This document shows positions 44,057 to 52,789 of a stretch of DNA of 64,000 nucleotides, one piece after another. Origin of the DNA: Ketobacter sp036337295 (GTDB lineage Bacteria > Pseudomonadota > Gammaproteobacteria > Pseudomonadales > Ketobacteraceae); NCBI GenBank assembly GCA_036337295.1, contig JAYZEN010000001.1:868001-932000 (forward strand), read 5' to 3'. Positions within the stretch are counted from its first letter, which is position 1; every line of letters starts with the position of its first letter. The notes below the pieces were generated by a model. It was not told the DNA's origin and searched no databases. It saw nothing but the letters and a program-made list of their open reading frames with translations. A program made the translations under genes and the position numbers.

Positions 44057-45462
44057 CGTTACTGGATTTACCCGAACGGTTTGCCCTGCGCGCCCGCCAG
44101 GTGATTACACCCGGCGGTGAGCAAGCGGCCACAGTGGTGGTCAACGGTGAAAAGATCGAAGCCGTGCTGCCGTTTGATGCCCACCCGCACTGCACGGTGG
44201 TCAATATCGAACAGGTGCTGATGCCGGCCCTGGTGGACAGTCACGTGCACGTCAACGAGCCCGGACGCACCGACTGGGAAGGCTTCGACACCGCCACCCA
44301 TGCGGCGGCGGCCGGCGGTATCGCCACGCTGGTGGACATGCCGTTGAACTGCATCCCCGTCACCATCACCGCCGCCGCTCTGGCGGCCAAACTGGATTCC
44401 GTACAAGGCAAACTCTGGGTGGACACCGGCTACTGGGGAGGCGCCACTGCGGACAACCTGGAAGACCTGCCGGAACTGTTGGACGCCGGCGTACTGGGCG
44501 TCAAATCCTTCACCATCCACTCCGGCATCGAGGAATTCCAGTCGGTGGATGAAGCCCAACTGAAAGCCGCCATGCGCCACCTGGCCCGGGCCGGACTGCC
44601 CCACCTGGTGCACGCAGAACTGGATCGGCACGAGCATGATCCCGGCACTTCGCCTGTCACCCCTGCAGCCACCACCGCCATCGGGCGCAGTTACGCCCGC
44701 TTTCTGGCATCCCGCCCCCGCGCCTGGGAGAACGACGCCATCACCATGGTGATTCGGGTGATGCGGGATCTGACCGCGGAAGGCCTGCAACCCCGAGCCC
44801 ACATTGTGCACCTGTCCTCCAGCGATGCCCTGCCCATGATCATCGCCGCCCGGGCCGAGGGCTTGCACTTGACGGTGGAAACCTGCCCCCACTATCTCAC
44901 CCTGTGGGCCGAGGCTATTCCCGACGGCGGCACGCTCTATAAATGTTGCCCACCGATCCGGGAAGACTCCAATCGGGATCAGTTATGGCAGGCATTAAAA
45001 GACGGCCACATCGACTTTATCGTCTCCGACCACAGCCCCTGCACACCGCAGCTGAAAGCCATGGACAGCGGCGACATCGGCGACGCCTGGGGTGGCATCT
45101 CCGCATTGCAGTTCGGCCTGTCACTGATCTGGACCGAAGGCCAGCAGCGCGGCTTCACCCTGGTGGACCTGGCCCGCTTGATGGCGCAGACGCCGGCGGA
45201 CATCGCCGGGCTGGGCCAGTGCAAAGGCCGCATTGCCCCGGGCTACGATGCCGACTTTCTGGTGTTCGATACCCGGGCCCAGCAAACCGTCACCGCCGAC
45301 ACCATCAAACACAAACACAAAATCAGCCCATACCTGGGCAAAACCCTGACTGGCGTGGTGACCGAAACCTGGCTGCGGGGGCGCCCTGTTTTTCAGCAGG
45401 ATCAATACATCGGATCAGCCCGCGGACGCAGTCTGTTGCGGGGCAGCGGATCAAGCCTTTAG
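44053..45462 (+). CDS. allB: Allantoinase
   Basis: The 469-residue amidohydrolase has DSHVHVNEPGRTDWEGF (residues 62-78), the carbamylated-lysine region GVLGVKSFTIHSG near 151, HLVHAELDRHEHDPG near 186-200, HIVHLSSSD and SDHSPCTP near 325. It opens allantoin to allantoate using a di-zinc site. It overlaps xdhC by 4 bases and precedes the allantoicase gene by 39 bases. Confidence 0.93.
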   Translation: MTLLDLPERFALRARQVITPGGEQAATVVVNGEKIEAVLPFDAHPHCTVVNIEQVLMPALVDSHVHVNEPGRTDWEGFDTATHAAAAGGIATLVDMPLNCIPVTITAAALAAKLDSVQGKLWVDTGYWGGATADNLEDLPELLDAGVLGVKSFTIHSGIEEFQSVDEAQLKAAMRHLARAGLPHLVHAELDRHEHDPGTSPVTPAATTAIGRSYARFLASRPRAWENDAITMVIRVMRDLTAEGLQPRAHIVHLSSSDALPMIIAARAEGLHLTVETCPHYLTLWAEAIPDGGTLYKCCPPIREDSNRDQLWQALKDGHIDFIVSDHSPCTPQLKAMDSGDIGDAWGGISALQFGLSLIWTEGQQRGFTLVDLARLMAQTPADIAGLGQCKGRIAPGYDADFLVFDTRAQQTVTADTIKHKHKISPYLGKTLTGVVTETWLRGRPVFQQDQYIGSARGRSLLRGSGSSL

Positions 45463-45501
45463 CTTGTTAATACGGGAATTAATACAGGAACACGAATTTT
45501 T

Positions 45502-46515
45502 ATGAGCCAACTGGACACCAACACTTCCCCCTGGGCACTCACCCATGTGGACCTGCTGAGCGAACGCTACGGCGGACAGGCACTGCTCTGCAACGACGAA
45601 TTTTTTGCAGAAGCCAGCAATCTGATGAAACGGGCCGAACCGGTTTTCATCGAGGACAAGTACACCGACCGCGGCAAATGGATGGACGGCTGGGAAACCC
45701 GCCGCCGGCGCACCCCCGGGCACGACTGGTGTGTTTTGCGCTTGGGATTGCAAGGCCGCATCCGCGCCATTGACGTGAACACCACCTTCTTCCGTGGCAA
45801 CGCACCGCAGTCGGTGATGATCGAAGCCTGCGCCAGCACCAGCGATCCCAGCGACGATCAGGCCTGGACCCCGCTGCTGGAACAAACGCCGGTGAACCCC
45901 CACAGCCACAACCTGTTCGAGCTGGACAACGCGCACAGTTGGAGCCACCTGCGCCTGCACATTTATCCCGATGGCGGCGTGGCCCGCCTGCGGGTGTACG
46001 GGGAACCCAAAGTGGACTGGTCCCGCAGCTTGCCCAACGAGCTGGTGGATCTGGCCGCCAGCACCAACGGGGGTCGCGCCCTGGCCTGCTCCGATATGTT
46101 TTTCAGCCCCATGAACAACATTGTCGCCCCCGGGCGCGGGGTGAACATGGGCGATGGCTGGGAAACCCGACGCCGCCGCGGCCCCGGTTATGACTGGCTG
46201 ATCGTGAAGCTGGCCTGTGCCGGGCAGGTCAAGCGCGTGCTGGTGGACACCTGCCATTTCAAAGGCAATTACCCGGACAGCTTCACCCTGGAAGCCATCC
46301 ACACCAAGCGGGAAGACATCACCGCAGAGGACCTGCAATGGCAACCCCTCATCGCCCAAACCAAACTGCAGGCCCACACTGAGCATGTCTACCAGGATGA
46401 CCTCCTGGATACACACGCCCGCTTCACCCATGTGCGATTGAATATATTTCCCGATGGCGGCGTCAGCCGGTTGCGCATCTTCGGCTATCCCGCCGTGACG
46501 GAGGCAGCCGAATGA
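45502..46515 (+). CDS. alc: Allantoicase
   Basis: The 337-residue product has the internal duplication of allantoicases: each half has (Y/N)GG(Q/R)AL, DGWETRRRR (near residues 56 and 217) and HIYPDGGVARLRVYG or NIFPDGGVSRLRIFG near the half ends. It splits allantoate to ureidoglycolate and urea. It overlaps uraD by 4 bases. An ATG 8-10 bases after a GGAA-like site starts it. Confidence 0.93.
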   Translation: MSQLDTNTSPWALTHVDLLSERYGGQALLCNDEFFAEASNLMKRAEPVFIEDKYTDRGKWMDGWETRRRRTPGHDWCVLRLGLQGRIRAIDVNTTFFRGNAPQSVMIEACASTSDPSDDQAWTPLLEQTPVNPHSHNLFELDNAHSWSHLRLHIYPDGGVARLRVYGEPKVDWSRSLPNELVDLAASTNGGRALACSDMFFSPMNNIVAPGRGVNMGDGWETRRRRGPGYDWLIVKLACAGQVKRVLVDTCHFKGNYPDSFTLEAIHTKREDITAEDLQWQPLIAQTKLQAHTEHVYQDDLLDTHARFTHVRLNIFPDGGVSRLRIFGYPAVTEAAE

Positions 46516-47042
46516 GCGTGACCACCACCCCGCCACTGAGCCTGGAACAATTCAATGCGGCCAGTACCACCGACGCAGCCGAGGCACTGCGGCAATGCTG
46601 CGCGGCGCAGGACTGGATTCAGGCGATGGTAGCCTCCCGCCCTTACACCGACCTGCACCACCTGTTGCACCAGGCCGACCAACACTGGGCCAACATGGAT
46701 GAAGCCAATCTGCTGGAGGCGTTCAGCGCCCACCCGCAGATCGGCAATGTGGCAACCCTGCGCGCCAAGTATGCCAGCACCAAAGCCCTGGCCTCTGGCG
46801 AGCAGTCCGCGGTGAGCGCCGCCGATGAGGCCACCCTGCAGGCCCTGGCCCAGGGTAACCAGCAATACCTGGACACATTCGGCTTTATTTTTATCGTCTG
46901 CGCCACCGGCAAATCCGCGGCGGAAATGCTGAGCCTGTTACAGGCGCGCCTGCCCAACTCACGGCCGCAGGAACTGGTCAACGCCGCCGAAGAGCAACGC
47001 AAAATTACCGCGCTGCGCCTGCAGAAATTGTTTCTGGAGTGA
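46512..47042 (+). CDS. uraD: 2-oxo-4-hydroxy-4-carboxy-5-ureidoimidazoline (OHCU) decarboxylase
   Basis: The 176-residue helical protein has AHPQIG with its catalytic His (near residue 75), FGFIFIVCATGKSA near 118 and the C-terminal NAAEEQRKITALRLQKLF. It makes S-allantoin from the hydroxyisourate hydrolysis product. It is the second step after PuuD and UraH in the ring-opening route, with the gene placed between allantoicase and uraH. Confidence 0.93.
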   Translation: MSVTTTPPLSLEQFNAASTTDAAEALRQCCAAQDWIQAMVASRPYTDLHHLLHQADQHWANMDEANLLEAFSAHPQIGNVATLRAKYASTKALASGEQSAVSAADEATLQALAQGNQQYLDTFGFIFIVCATGKSAAEMLSLLQARLPNSRPQELVNAAEEQRKITALRLQKLFLE

Positions 47043-47063
47043 AACCCTTTCAGGAGTAACACC

Positions 47064-47408
47064 ATGAGTCAGATCACCACGCACATTCTGGACACCGCCC
47101 TGGGCAAACCCGCCGCCGGGGTGCCGGTGCTGCTGAGCCAGGTCAACCCTGAGCAACCGGAGCAATGGCATAAAGTGGCAGAAGGCATCACCAATGAAGA
47201 TGGGCGGGTGCCGGAATTCGGGCCGGAGCAACTTGAGGCAGGCACCTATCGCATGCGCTTTTCCATCGCGCCCTATCTGAATGCCACCGGCCAGGCGGTG
47301 TTCTACCCTTACGCCGATGTGGTGTTCAGTATTGATGGCCGTGGTGAGCACTACCACATTCCCCTGCTGCTCAGCCCCTTTGGCTATTCCACCTATCGAG
47401 GCAGTTGA
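47064..47408 (+). CDS. uraH: 5-hydroxyisourate hydrolase (transthyretin-like)
   Basis: The 114-residue product has the TTHILDTALGKPAAGVPV N-terminus, HIPLLLSPFGYSTYRGS with the YRGS terminal tetrapeptide, and the catalytic His and Arg positions. It hydrolyses 5-hydroxyisourate to OHCU. No export signal is visible, so it is cytoplasmic. It overlaps allA by 4 bases. Confidence 0.94.
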   Translation: MSQITTHILDTALGKPAAGVPVLLSQVNPEQPEQWHKVAEGITNEDGRVPEFGPEQLEAGTYRMRFSIAPYLNATGQAVFYPYADVVFSIDGRGEHYHIPLLLSPFGYSTYRGS

Positions 47409-47947
47409 TGACGCTTCCACTGCGCGCGCCGCACCCCTTACGCCGGCAGGACTTTGTGCCCTTCGGCGATGTGATCGAGGCCCACGATGAGGCCCGGCAC
47501 TTTGCCATCAACTATGGCCAGACCGAGCGCTACCATGATCTGGCCCAGATCGATGTCAGCGCCCAAGGGGGCCGGCCCATTGTCAGCCTGTTCCGCAGCC
47601 GCCCCCTGCCCACCCCCATAACCATCGAAATTCTGGAGCGTCACCCCCATTCCAGTCAGGCGTTTATGCCCCTGGGCAACCAGCCTTACCTGGTGGTGGT
47701 GGCGCCACCGGGGCCCCTGGACGAAACCGCCATCCGGGTGTTTCTGGCGCAGCCGGGGCAGGGGGTGAACTATCACGCCGGCACCTGGCATCACTTCAGC
47801 CTGGCGTTGCATGCGGACAGCGATTTTCTGGTGATCGATCGAGGCGGCTTGGAAGGGGAAGTATTGAGCAACTGCGACGAACAACGACTGCAGCAACCGT
47901 TTCGCATTGACCTGAATGAACCAGCATCCCCAAGGAGTAAGCCATGA
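47405..47947 (+). CDS. allA: Ureidoglycolate lyase
   Basis: The 180-residue cupin-fold protein has FVPFGDVIEAHDEARHFAINYG near residues 17-38, SLFRSRPL, MPLGNQPYLVVVAPPG near 88 and YHAGTWHHFSLAL near 122, with the family His ligands. It splits ureidoglycolate to glyoxylate and urea. It follows uraH and is 16 bases before the guanine deaminase start. Confidence 0.92.
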   Translation: MMTLPLRAPHPLRRQDFVPFGDVIEAHDEARHFAINYGQTERYHDLAQIDVSAQGGRPIVSLFRSRPLPTPITIEILERHPHSSQAFMPLGNQPYLVVVAPPGPLDETAIRVFLAQPGQGVNYHAGTWHHFSLALHADSDFLVIDRGGLEGEVLSNCDEQRLQQPFRIDLNEPASPRSKP

Positions 47948-47963
47948 ACAACAGGAGCACGGG

Positions 47964-49280
47964 ATGAACGTGCACAGTCACGGCTACGCTTATCGGGCCG
48001 CCATTCTGTATTGTGTGGGCGACCCTCATCAAATGGGGCCACAGGCCTGTTGTTACCACGAGGACGGCATCCTGTGGGTGGAAGACGGGCGCATCAAAGC
48101 GGTCGGCCCGGCGGAAAAAATACTGAACCAACTGCCACAGCGGATTCCATTGGAAACCTTTGCCCATCACCTGATTCTGCCCGGCTTTGTCGACACCCAC
48201 ATCCATTATCCGCAAACGGAGATGATCGCGGCCTACGGTGAACAACTGCTGAGCTGGCTCAACACCTACACCTTTCCCACTGAACTGCAGTTCGCTGACG
48301 CCAACCACGCCAGCAAAGTGGCCGATGTGTTCCTGGATGAATTGCTGCGCAACGGCACTACCTCTGCCCTGGTGTTCGGCACGGTGCATCCGCAGTCTGT
48401 GGATGCGTTTTTTCAGGCGGCGCAGCAGCGGGGCCTGCGCATGATCGCCGGCAAGGTGATGATGGACCGTCATGCACCGGACGCGCTGTGCGACAACGCC
48501 GAACAAAGTTATCACGACAGCAAAGCGCTGATCGAACGCTGGCACGGCGTGGATCGCCTGCAGTACGCCGTCACTCCCCGCTTTGCACCCACCAGCACGC
48601 CGCAGCAACTGGAAAAAGCCGGGCAATTATTGCAGGAACATCCCGGCGTCTACCTGCATACCCACCTGTCTGAAAACACCAATGAAGTGGCCTGGGTGCA
48701 GGCGTTGTTTCCCGAAGCGGCCAATTACCTGGACGTCTACGACCGGGCCGGTCTGCTCAGTCGGCGCAGCGTCTTCGCCCACGGCATTCACCTGTGTGAT
48801 GCCGAATGCGCCCGCCTGGCGGCCACCGGCTCCGCCATCGCCCATTGCCCCACCTCCAATCTATTCCTGGGTTCCGGGCTGTTCCCCCTGGACCGGCTGC
48901 AACAGCATGGGGTGACCGTGGGCCTCGGTACCGACGTGGGGGGCGGCACCAGTTTTTCCATGCTGCGCACCCTGGACGAGGCCTACAAAATTCAACAACT
49001 GCGCGGGCACACACTGGACCCGTTCCAGGCCCTGTACCTGGCCACCCTGGGCGGCGCCAAGGCACTGGATCTGGACCACAGCATCGGCAGCCTGCAGGCG
49101 GGTTTTGAAGCGGATTTTTCGATTCTGGATCTGCACGCCACCCCGTTGATGGCGTTCCGCATGCCTCATTGCCGTACCCTGCAGGAAACCCTGTTCGTGC
49201 TGAACACCCTGGGTGACGACCGCTGCATAGAACGCACCTACGCCCTGGGCCGCTGTGTCCATCAAAAGGAGACCTCATGA
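47964..49280 (+). CDS. guaD: Guanine deaminase
   Basis: The 438-residue amidohydrolase starts at MNVHSHGYAYRAA with AGGAG 7 bases upstream (an earlier in-frame ATG at 47916 is inside allA). Metal motif GFVDTHIHYPQTEM (near residue 73), HTHLSENTNEVAW near 232, HGIHLCDAEC near 273 and GLGTDVGGGTSFSM near 321 identify it. It converts guanine to xanthine for XdhAB. It overlaps puuD by 4 bases. Confidence 0.93.
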   Translation: MNVHSHGYAYRAAILYCVGDPHQMGPQACCYHEDGILWVEDGRIKAVGPAEKILNQLPQRIPLETFAHHLILPGFVDTHIHYPQTEMIAAYGEQLLSWLNTYTFPTELQFADANHASKVADVFLDELLRNGTTSALVFGTVHPQSVDAFFQAAQQRGLRMIAGKVMMDRHAPDALCDNAEQSYHDSKALIERWHGVDRLQYAVTPRFAPTSTPQQLEKAGQLLQEHPGVYLHTHLSENTNEVAWVQALFPEAANYLDVYDRAGLLSRRSVFAHGIHLCDAECARLAATGSAIAHCPTSNLFLGSGLFPLDRLQQHGVTVGLGTDVGGGTSFSMLRTLDEAYKIQQLRGHTLDPFQALYLATLGGAKALDLDHSIGSLQAGFEADFSILDLHATPLMAFRMPHCRTLQETLFVLNTLGDDRCIERTYALGRCVHQKETS

Positions 49281-50467
49281 CTGCGTACATCATCGATTGG
49301 TTGAATCTGGTATTACGATGGGTGCACCTGATTACCGGCATCGCCTGGATCGGCGCGTCGTTTTATTTTGTCTGGCTGGATAACTCCCTGGAGGAACCCA
49401 GCGACGACAACAAACAGAAAGGCTTCGGCGGCCAACTCTCGTCCATTCATGCGGGGGGATTTTATGAAGTGGCCAAATACAAATTGGCGCCCCCGTTCAT
49501 GCCCGCCCATCTGCACTGGTTCAAATGGGAGGCCTACAGCACCTGGATCAGCGGTTTTCTGCTGCTATCGCTGATGTTCTACGTGGGGGCGGAAAGTTAC
49601 CTGATCGACCCCACCAAACTGGCATTGAGTCCGTGGGCGGCGGTGGCCATCAGCCTGGGCACCCTGGGCGGTGGCTGGATTGTCTATGATCTGCTGTGCA
49701 AGAGCCCGTTGGCCAAGCAACCCGTGGCACTCGCGGTGTTGCTGCTGATCTTTGTGGCGGCGGTGGCCTGGGGCCTGAACCAGATCTTCAGTGCCCGTGC
49801 CGCCTACCTGCACGTGGGGGCCCTGATCGGCACCTGCATGGCGGCCAATGTGTTCTTTGTCATCATGCCGGGGCAACGGGCCCTGGTGTCTGCGGTGGAA
49901 CAGGGGCAGGCGCCGGACCCAAAATACGCCATCGCCAGCAAAATCCGCTCGGTCCACAACAACTACCTGACCCTGCCGGTGCTGTTCCTGATGATCAGCA
50001 ACCACTATCCCATGACCTACGGGCACGCCCAGTCCTGGGCCGTGCTCATGGCCATCCTGCTCATCGGCGCCTGGACCCGGCACTTCTTCAATCTCAAACA
50101 CAAAGGGGTTATCAAGCCCGGCATTCTGGCGAGCGCCGCATTGGCCACCATCGCCCTGGCCTGGACCATCGCTCCCCCGCTGGCCGCTCCGGCAGCCGGG
50201 TCAGCAGACGGGGTCAACGTCACCACAGAACAGGCGTTTGCCATCGTGCAACAGCGTTGCAGCACCTGCCACAGCGCCACCCCCAGCGATGACGTATTCA
50301 AGGTGGCCCCCAGCGGCGTCATGCTGGATTCAGTGCCACAAATGGAACAATGGGCGCCCCGAATCCTGGCCCGCACGGTGACCAGCCACGACATGCCGTT
50401 TATGAACAAAACCGCCATGACGGATGCAGAACGGGCGCAACTGGGCAGCTGGATCAACCAGCGCTAG
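49277..50467 (+). CDS. puuD: Membrane urate hydroxylase with cytochrome c domain
   Basis: The 396-residue protein has eight membrane helices beginning LRWVHLITGIAWIGASFYFVWLD (residues 13-35, DUF989-type) and a C-terminal cytochrome c domain with CSTCHS near residue 331. It oxidises urate to 5-hydroxyisourate, passing electrons to the respiratory chain rather than making hydrogen peroxide. It ends the catabolic operon. Its stop codon is interlocked with that of the convergent response regulator. Length and fusion match the PuuD family. Confidence 0.93.
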   Translation: MTAYIIDWLNLVLRWVHLITGIAWIGASFYFVWLDNSLEEPSDDNKQKGFGGQLSSIHAGGFYEVAKYKLAPPFMPAHLHWFKWEAYSTWISGFLLLSLMFYVGAESYLIDPTKLALSPWAAVAISLGTLGGGWIVYDLLCKSPLAKQPVALAVLLLIFVAAVAWGLNQIFSARAAYLHVGALIGTCMAANVFFVIMPGQRALVSAVEQGQAPDPKYAIASKIRSVHNNYLTLPVLFLMISNHYPMTYGHAQSWAVLMAILLIGAWTRHFFNLKHKGVIKPGILASAALATIALAWTIAPPLAAPAAGSADGVNVTTEQAFAIVQQRCSTCHSATPSDDVFKVAPSGVMLDSVPQMEQWAPRILARTVTSHDMPFMNKTAMTDAERAQLGSWINQR

Positions 50468-51600
50468 TGGTGTTTGCGACTGCGGGAGGCCGCCGGCACC
50501 GGCTTGGGTTGCACGGGGGCAGAGTCAGTGAATTCGTGGTCTGGATAGGCCTCCTTCACTGCCAGCAGTTTATGCAATTGGGATTTGAAACAGGCCACAA
50601 TGGTCGGATCAAAAGCGCGCCCGCTCTGATCGTCAATAAAGCGCACCGCCTCCTCCACCGACCAGGGCGCTTTATAGGGGCGTCGTGACGTCAGCGCATC
50701 AAACACATCACACACGCTGGTGATGCGGGTGAACAGGGGGATCTCCTCCCCTTTCAATCCCCGCGGGTAGCCGGTGCCGTCCCAACGCTCGTGGTGATTC
50801 AGGGCAATCTCCGCCGCCACCTTCAATAACTCCGAATCGTTGTCGTCCCCTTGCAGGATATGCGCCCCCAGGGACACGTGGGTCTGCATGGTGGTCCACT
50901 CATCGCCATCCAACTTGCCCGGCTTCAACAACACCCGATCCGGGATGCCGATCTTGCCGATATCGTGCATGGGGCTGGCCTGCTCAATCATTTCCACATC
51001 CTGGGGCCGCAACCCCAGCGCCCGCGCCACCACCCCGGTCATCTTGCTGATGCGCATAACATGGGCACCGGTTTCGTTATCCTTGAACTCCGCCGCCCGC
51101 CCCAGGCACTCGATCAACTTCACCTGAGAATAATGCAATTGCCGGGTGCGCTTCTCCACTTTTTCTTCCAGCAGCTCATTCTGTTGTTTGAGGGCCTTCT
51201 GCAGATGCACGGTTTCCAGCAGATTACGAAAGCGCAATAACACCTCGCGATTGTTGAATGGCTTGCGGATAAAATCCCGCGCCCCACTGGCCAGGGCCAG
51301 ATCGCGGGTGTAATTGTCTTCATCCGCCGTGAGCACAATGATCGGAATGAATTCACCGGGATAGGAATCCGACAGCGCCGCCATCACATCAAACCCGTTC
51401 ATCACCGGCATGTGAATGTCCAGCGCAATCAGGTCATAGGCTTGCTGGTTATACAACAGGGATACCCGGGTGGGATCATCCAGCGTGATGACGTTGTGGT
51501 ATCCATCCTTCTTCAGCATCGCCTGCAAAATCCGCAGGTTAGTGGCGTCGTCGTCCACCAGCAGAATCTTGCTTCGATGCAAAACTTCCAGATCGAACAT
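50464..51600 (-). CDS. Response regulator with HD-GYP c-di-GMP phosphodiesterase domain
   Basis: The 378-residue protein has a receiver domain (VDDDATNLRIL, phospho-acceptor Asp in LIALDIHMPVMNG, Lys in FIRKPFN), a coiled coil (KQQNELLEEKVEKRTRQ) and an HD-GYP domain with ETGAHVMRISKM, HDIGKIGIPDRVLLKPGKL and HHERWDGTGYPRGLKGEEIP. It degrades cyclic di-GMP upon phosphorylation. No cognate kinase is adjacent. A tail of about 30 residues is basic and Pro-rich. Confidence 0.92.
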   Translation of the reverse strand: MFDLEVLHRSKILLVDDDATNLRILQAMLKKDGYHNVITLDDPTRVSLLYNQQAYDLIALDIHMPVMNGFDVMAALSDSYPGEFIPIIVLTADEDNYTRDLALASGARDFIRKPFNNREVLLRFRNLLETVHLQKALKQQNELLEEKVEKRTRQLHYSQVKLIECLGRAAEFKDNETGAHVMRISKMTGVVARALGLRPQDVEMIEQASPMHDIGKIGIPDRVLLKPGKLDGDEWTTMQTHVSLGAHILQGDDNDSELLKVAAEIALNHHERWDGTGYPRGLKGEEIPLFTRITSVCDVFDALTSRRPYKAPWSVEEAVRFIDDQSGRAFDPTIVACFKSQLHKLLAVKEAYPDHEFTDSAPVQPKPVPAASRSRKHH

Positions 51601-51825
51601 GGCCGGCCTCTTCCCGAATTTTATTGTTATTGAAGTATACGTTATGGGCAGCTTGCGTTTCGGAATTCATAGATTCTATCGGTATAAGTGGGGGTTTGGA
51701 TATAGGGTGGGTGGAAAATTAGGCTAAGTAGGTTTGCTTTGTTTTTTTGAGAAGATGACTACCGATCTGAATCCACACTCGTGTTCAGCAGCGAAAAGAG
51801 CGAAATAGTCTCTGGGACGCCAGCA

Positions 51826-52097
51826 TCAGAAGATGCCATCCACGGAACGAGTCACTGTCAATTCCCGATTGAGGTAAAAGTCCCAATACAGCCCATAGCA
51901 ATCCGAAGCGTTCCGATCAAAGATCAGGCTTTCATCGACTTCCATTACAAATTGAACGATATCGCCGATGGAATACGTTGAGAACCCATCAGTGGACGTC
52001 ACCGTTCAGTGATAGCCACAAAGCCAGCGATTGCATTGTGCGACACCGCAACCATCGAAAGCAGTGATATGAGTAATATTGGCTTTATCTTGAACAT
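51826..52097 (-). pseudogene. Frameshifted small secreted protein
   Basis: From ATG at 52097 (AAGGA 8 bases upstream) a 32-codon frame encodes a clean signal peptide, MFKIKPILLISLLSMVAV then SHNAIA, and stops at 51999. One base out of frame, another 58 codons (52002 to 51826) continue as a soluble-looking chain (SIGDIVQFVMEVDESLIFDR). One indel near 52003 would join them into an exported protein of about 90 residues. No family recognised. It could also be a sequencing error. Confidence 0.5.
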
Positions 52098-52227
52098 GCG
52101 TCAGTCCTTGCGACCATTAGTCCATGCAGTTTTTAGGGAGACTGTTGCGGGTTGAGATGGCAGATTTATTTATTGGGGTTGGGGTGGTTGGTTTGGTTTG
52201 GAGGATTCCACAGGTATAGTCTCTGTA

Positions 52228-52320
52228 CCGGATTAGCCAGTAATCCGGAATGACTTAGCCAGGCATTCCGGAAAGCACTAACCAACAATCTGATTTGCTT
52301 TAGCCACTCAATGCGATCCA
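52228..52320. repeat. Hairpin-forming imperfect repeats with period about 24 bases
   Basis: CCGGATTA-GCCAG-TAATCCGG (52228-52248) overlaps TCCGGAATG-N11-CATTCCGGA (52244-52272). The word TTAGCCA recurs at about 24-base and later about 45-base spacing (52233, 52255, 52302). The flanking DNA from 52098 to 52480 has no supported gene. Origin unknown; a MITE- or REP-like element is possible. Confidence 0.5.
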
Positions 52321-52480
52321 GTTGGGGGTTAAAATCAAGGCCTCGCCATATGATATTTGGCAATCAATGACTCTGACCCCTTTTGATCTTTACCCGATCA
52401 CATCGCCGTACTGGCGGTGGCGCATACGCGGCGCGATATTGGGCCTGAGAATATTCAGCATGCTTAAAGATTTTGAATCC

Positions 52481-52777
52481 TCACACCTTTGGACTCTTCT
52501 CCTGGTTAATTACGTCCTTTTTCTCCCTCACTCTAGCAAAAAGCACATACGTGACCCAATAAGACAATACTATCGAGACTAACAATAAGGCTAATAACCA
52601 AATTTTTTCAATGCTTAAACTATATAAGAATGAGAGCATACATAAGAATAAGATAGACGCAGATATATGCCATGAAATACCACCATAAAATGCAAGGTGG
52701 CATTTACAATGTGGGCAATCAAACCGGTTCTTAACTTTAGTTATTGCAATATGTTTATTACAATGGGGACATTTCAC
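52481..52777 (-). CDS. Small zinc-ribbon membrane protein, candidate Rhs immunity
   Basis: The 98-residue product starts with GTG 12 bases after the Rhs core-tip gene. It has two CxxC pairs at its N-terminus (CPHC near residues 3-6 and CPHC-KC near 21-26) forming a likely zinc ribbon. Two membrane helices follow (about 38-55 and 59-80), then a basic tail. Placement right behind a toxin tip, small size and membrane topology fit an immunity protein for a toxin acting at the envelope. No family is recognised and the role is inferred. Confidence 0.6.
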   Translation of the reverse strand: MKCPHCNKHIAITKVKNRFDCPHCKCHLAFYGGISWHISASILFLCMLSFLYSLSIEKIWLLALLLVSIVLSYWVTYVLFARVREKKDVINQEKSPKV

Positions 52778-52789
52778 GGCATCTACTCT

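Noticed and set aside
51781..51981. 66-codon plus-strand frame
   Set aside because: It lies antisense to the frameshifted secreted protein, starts with GTG and has no ribosome site.
52322..52582. 86-codon plus-strand frame
   Set aside because: It overlaps the zinc-ribbon membrane gene on the other strand and shows no ribosome site.
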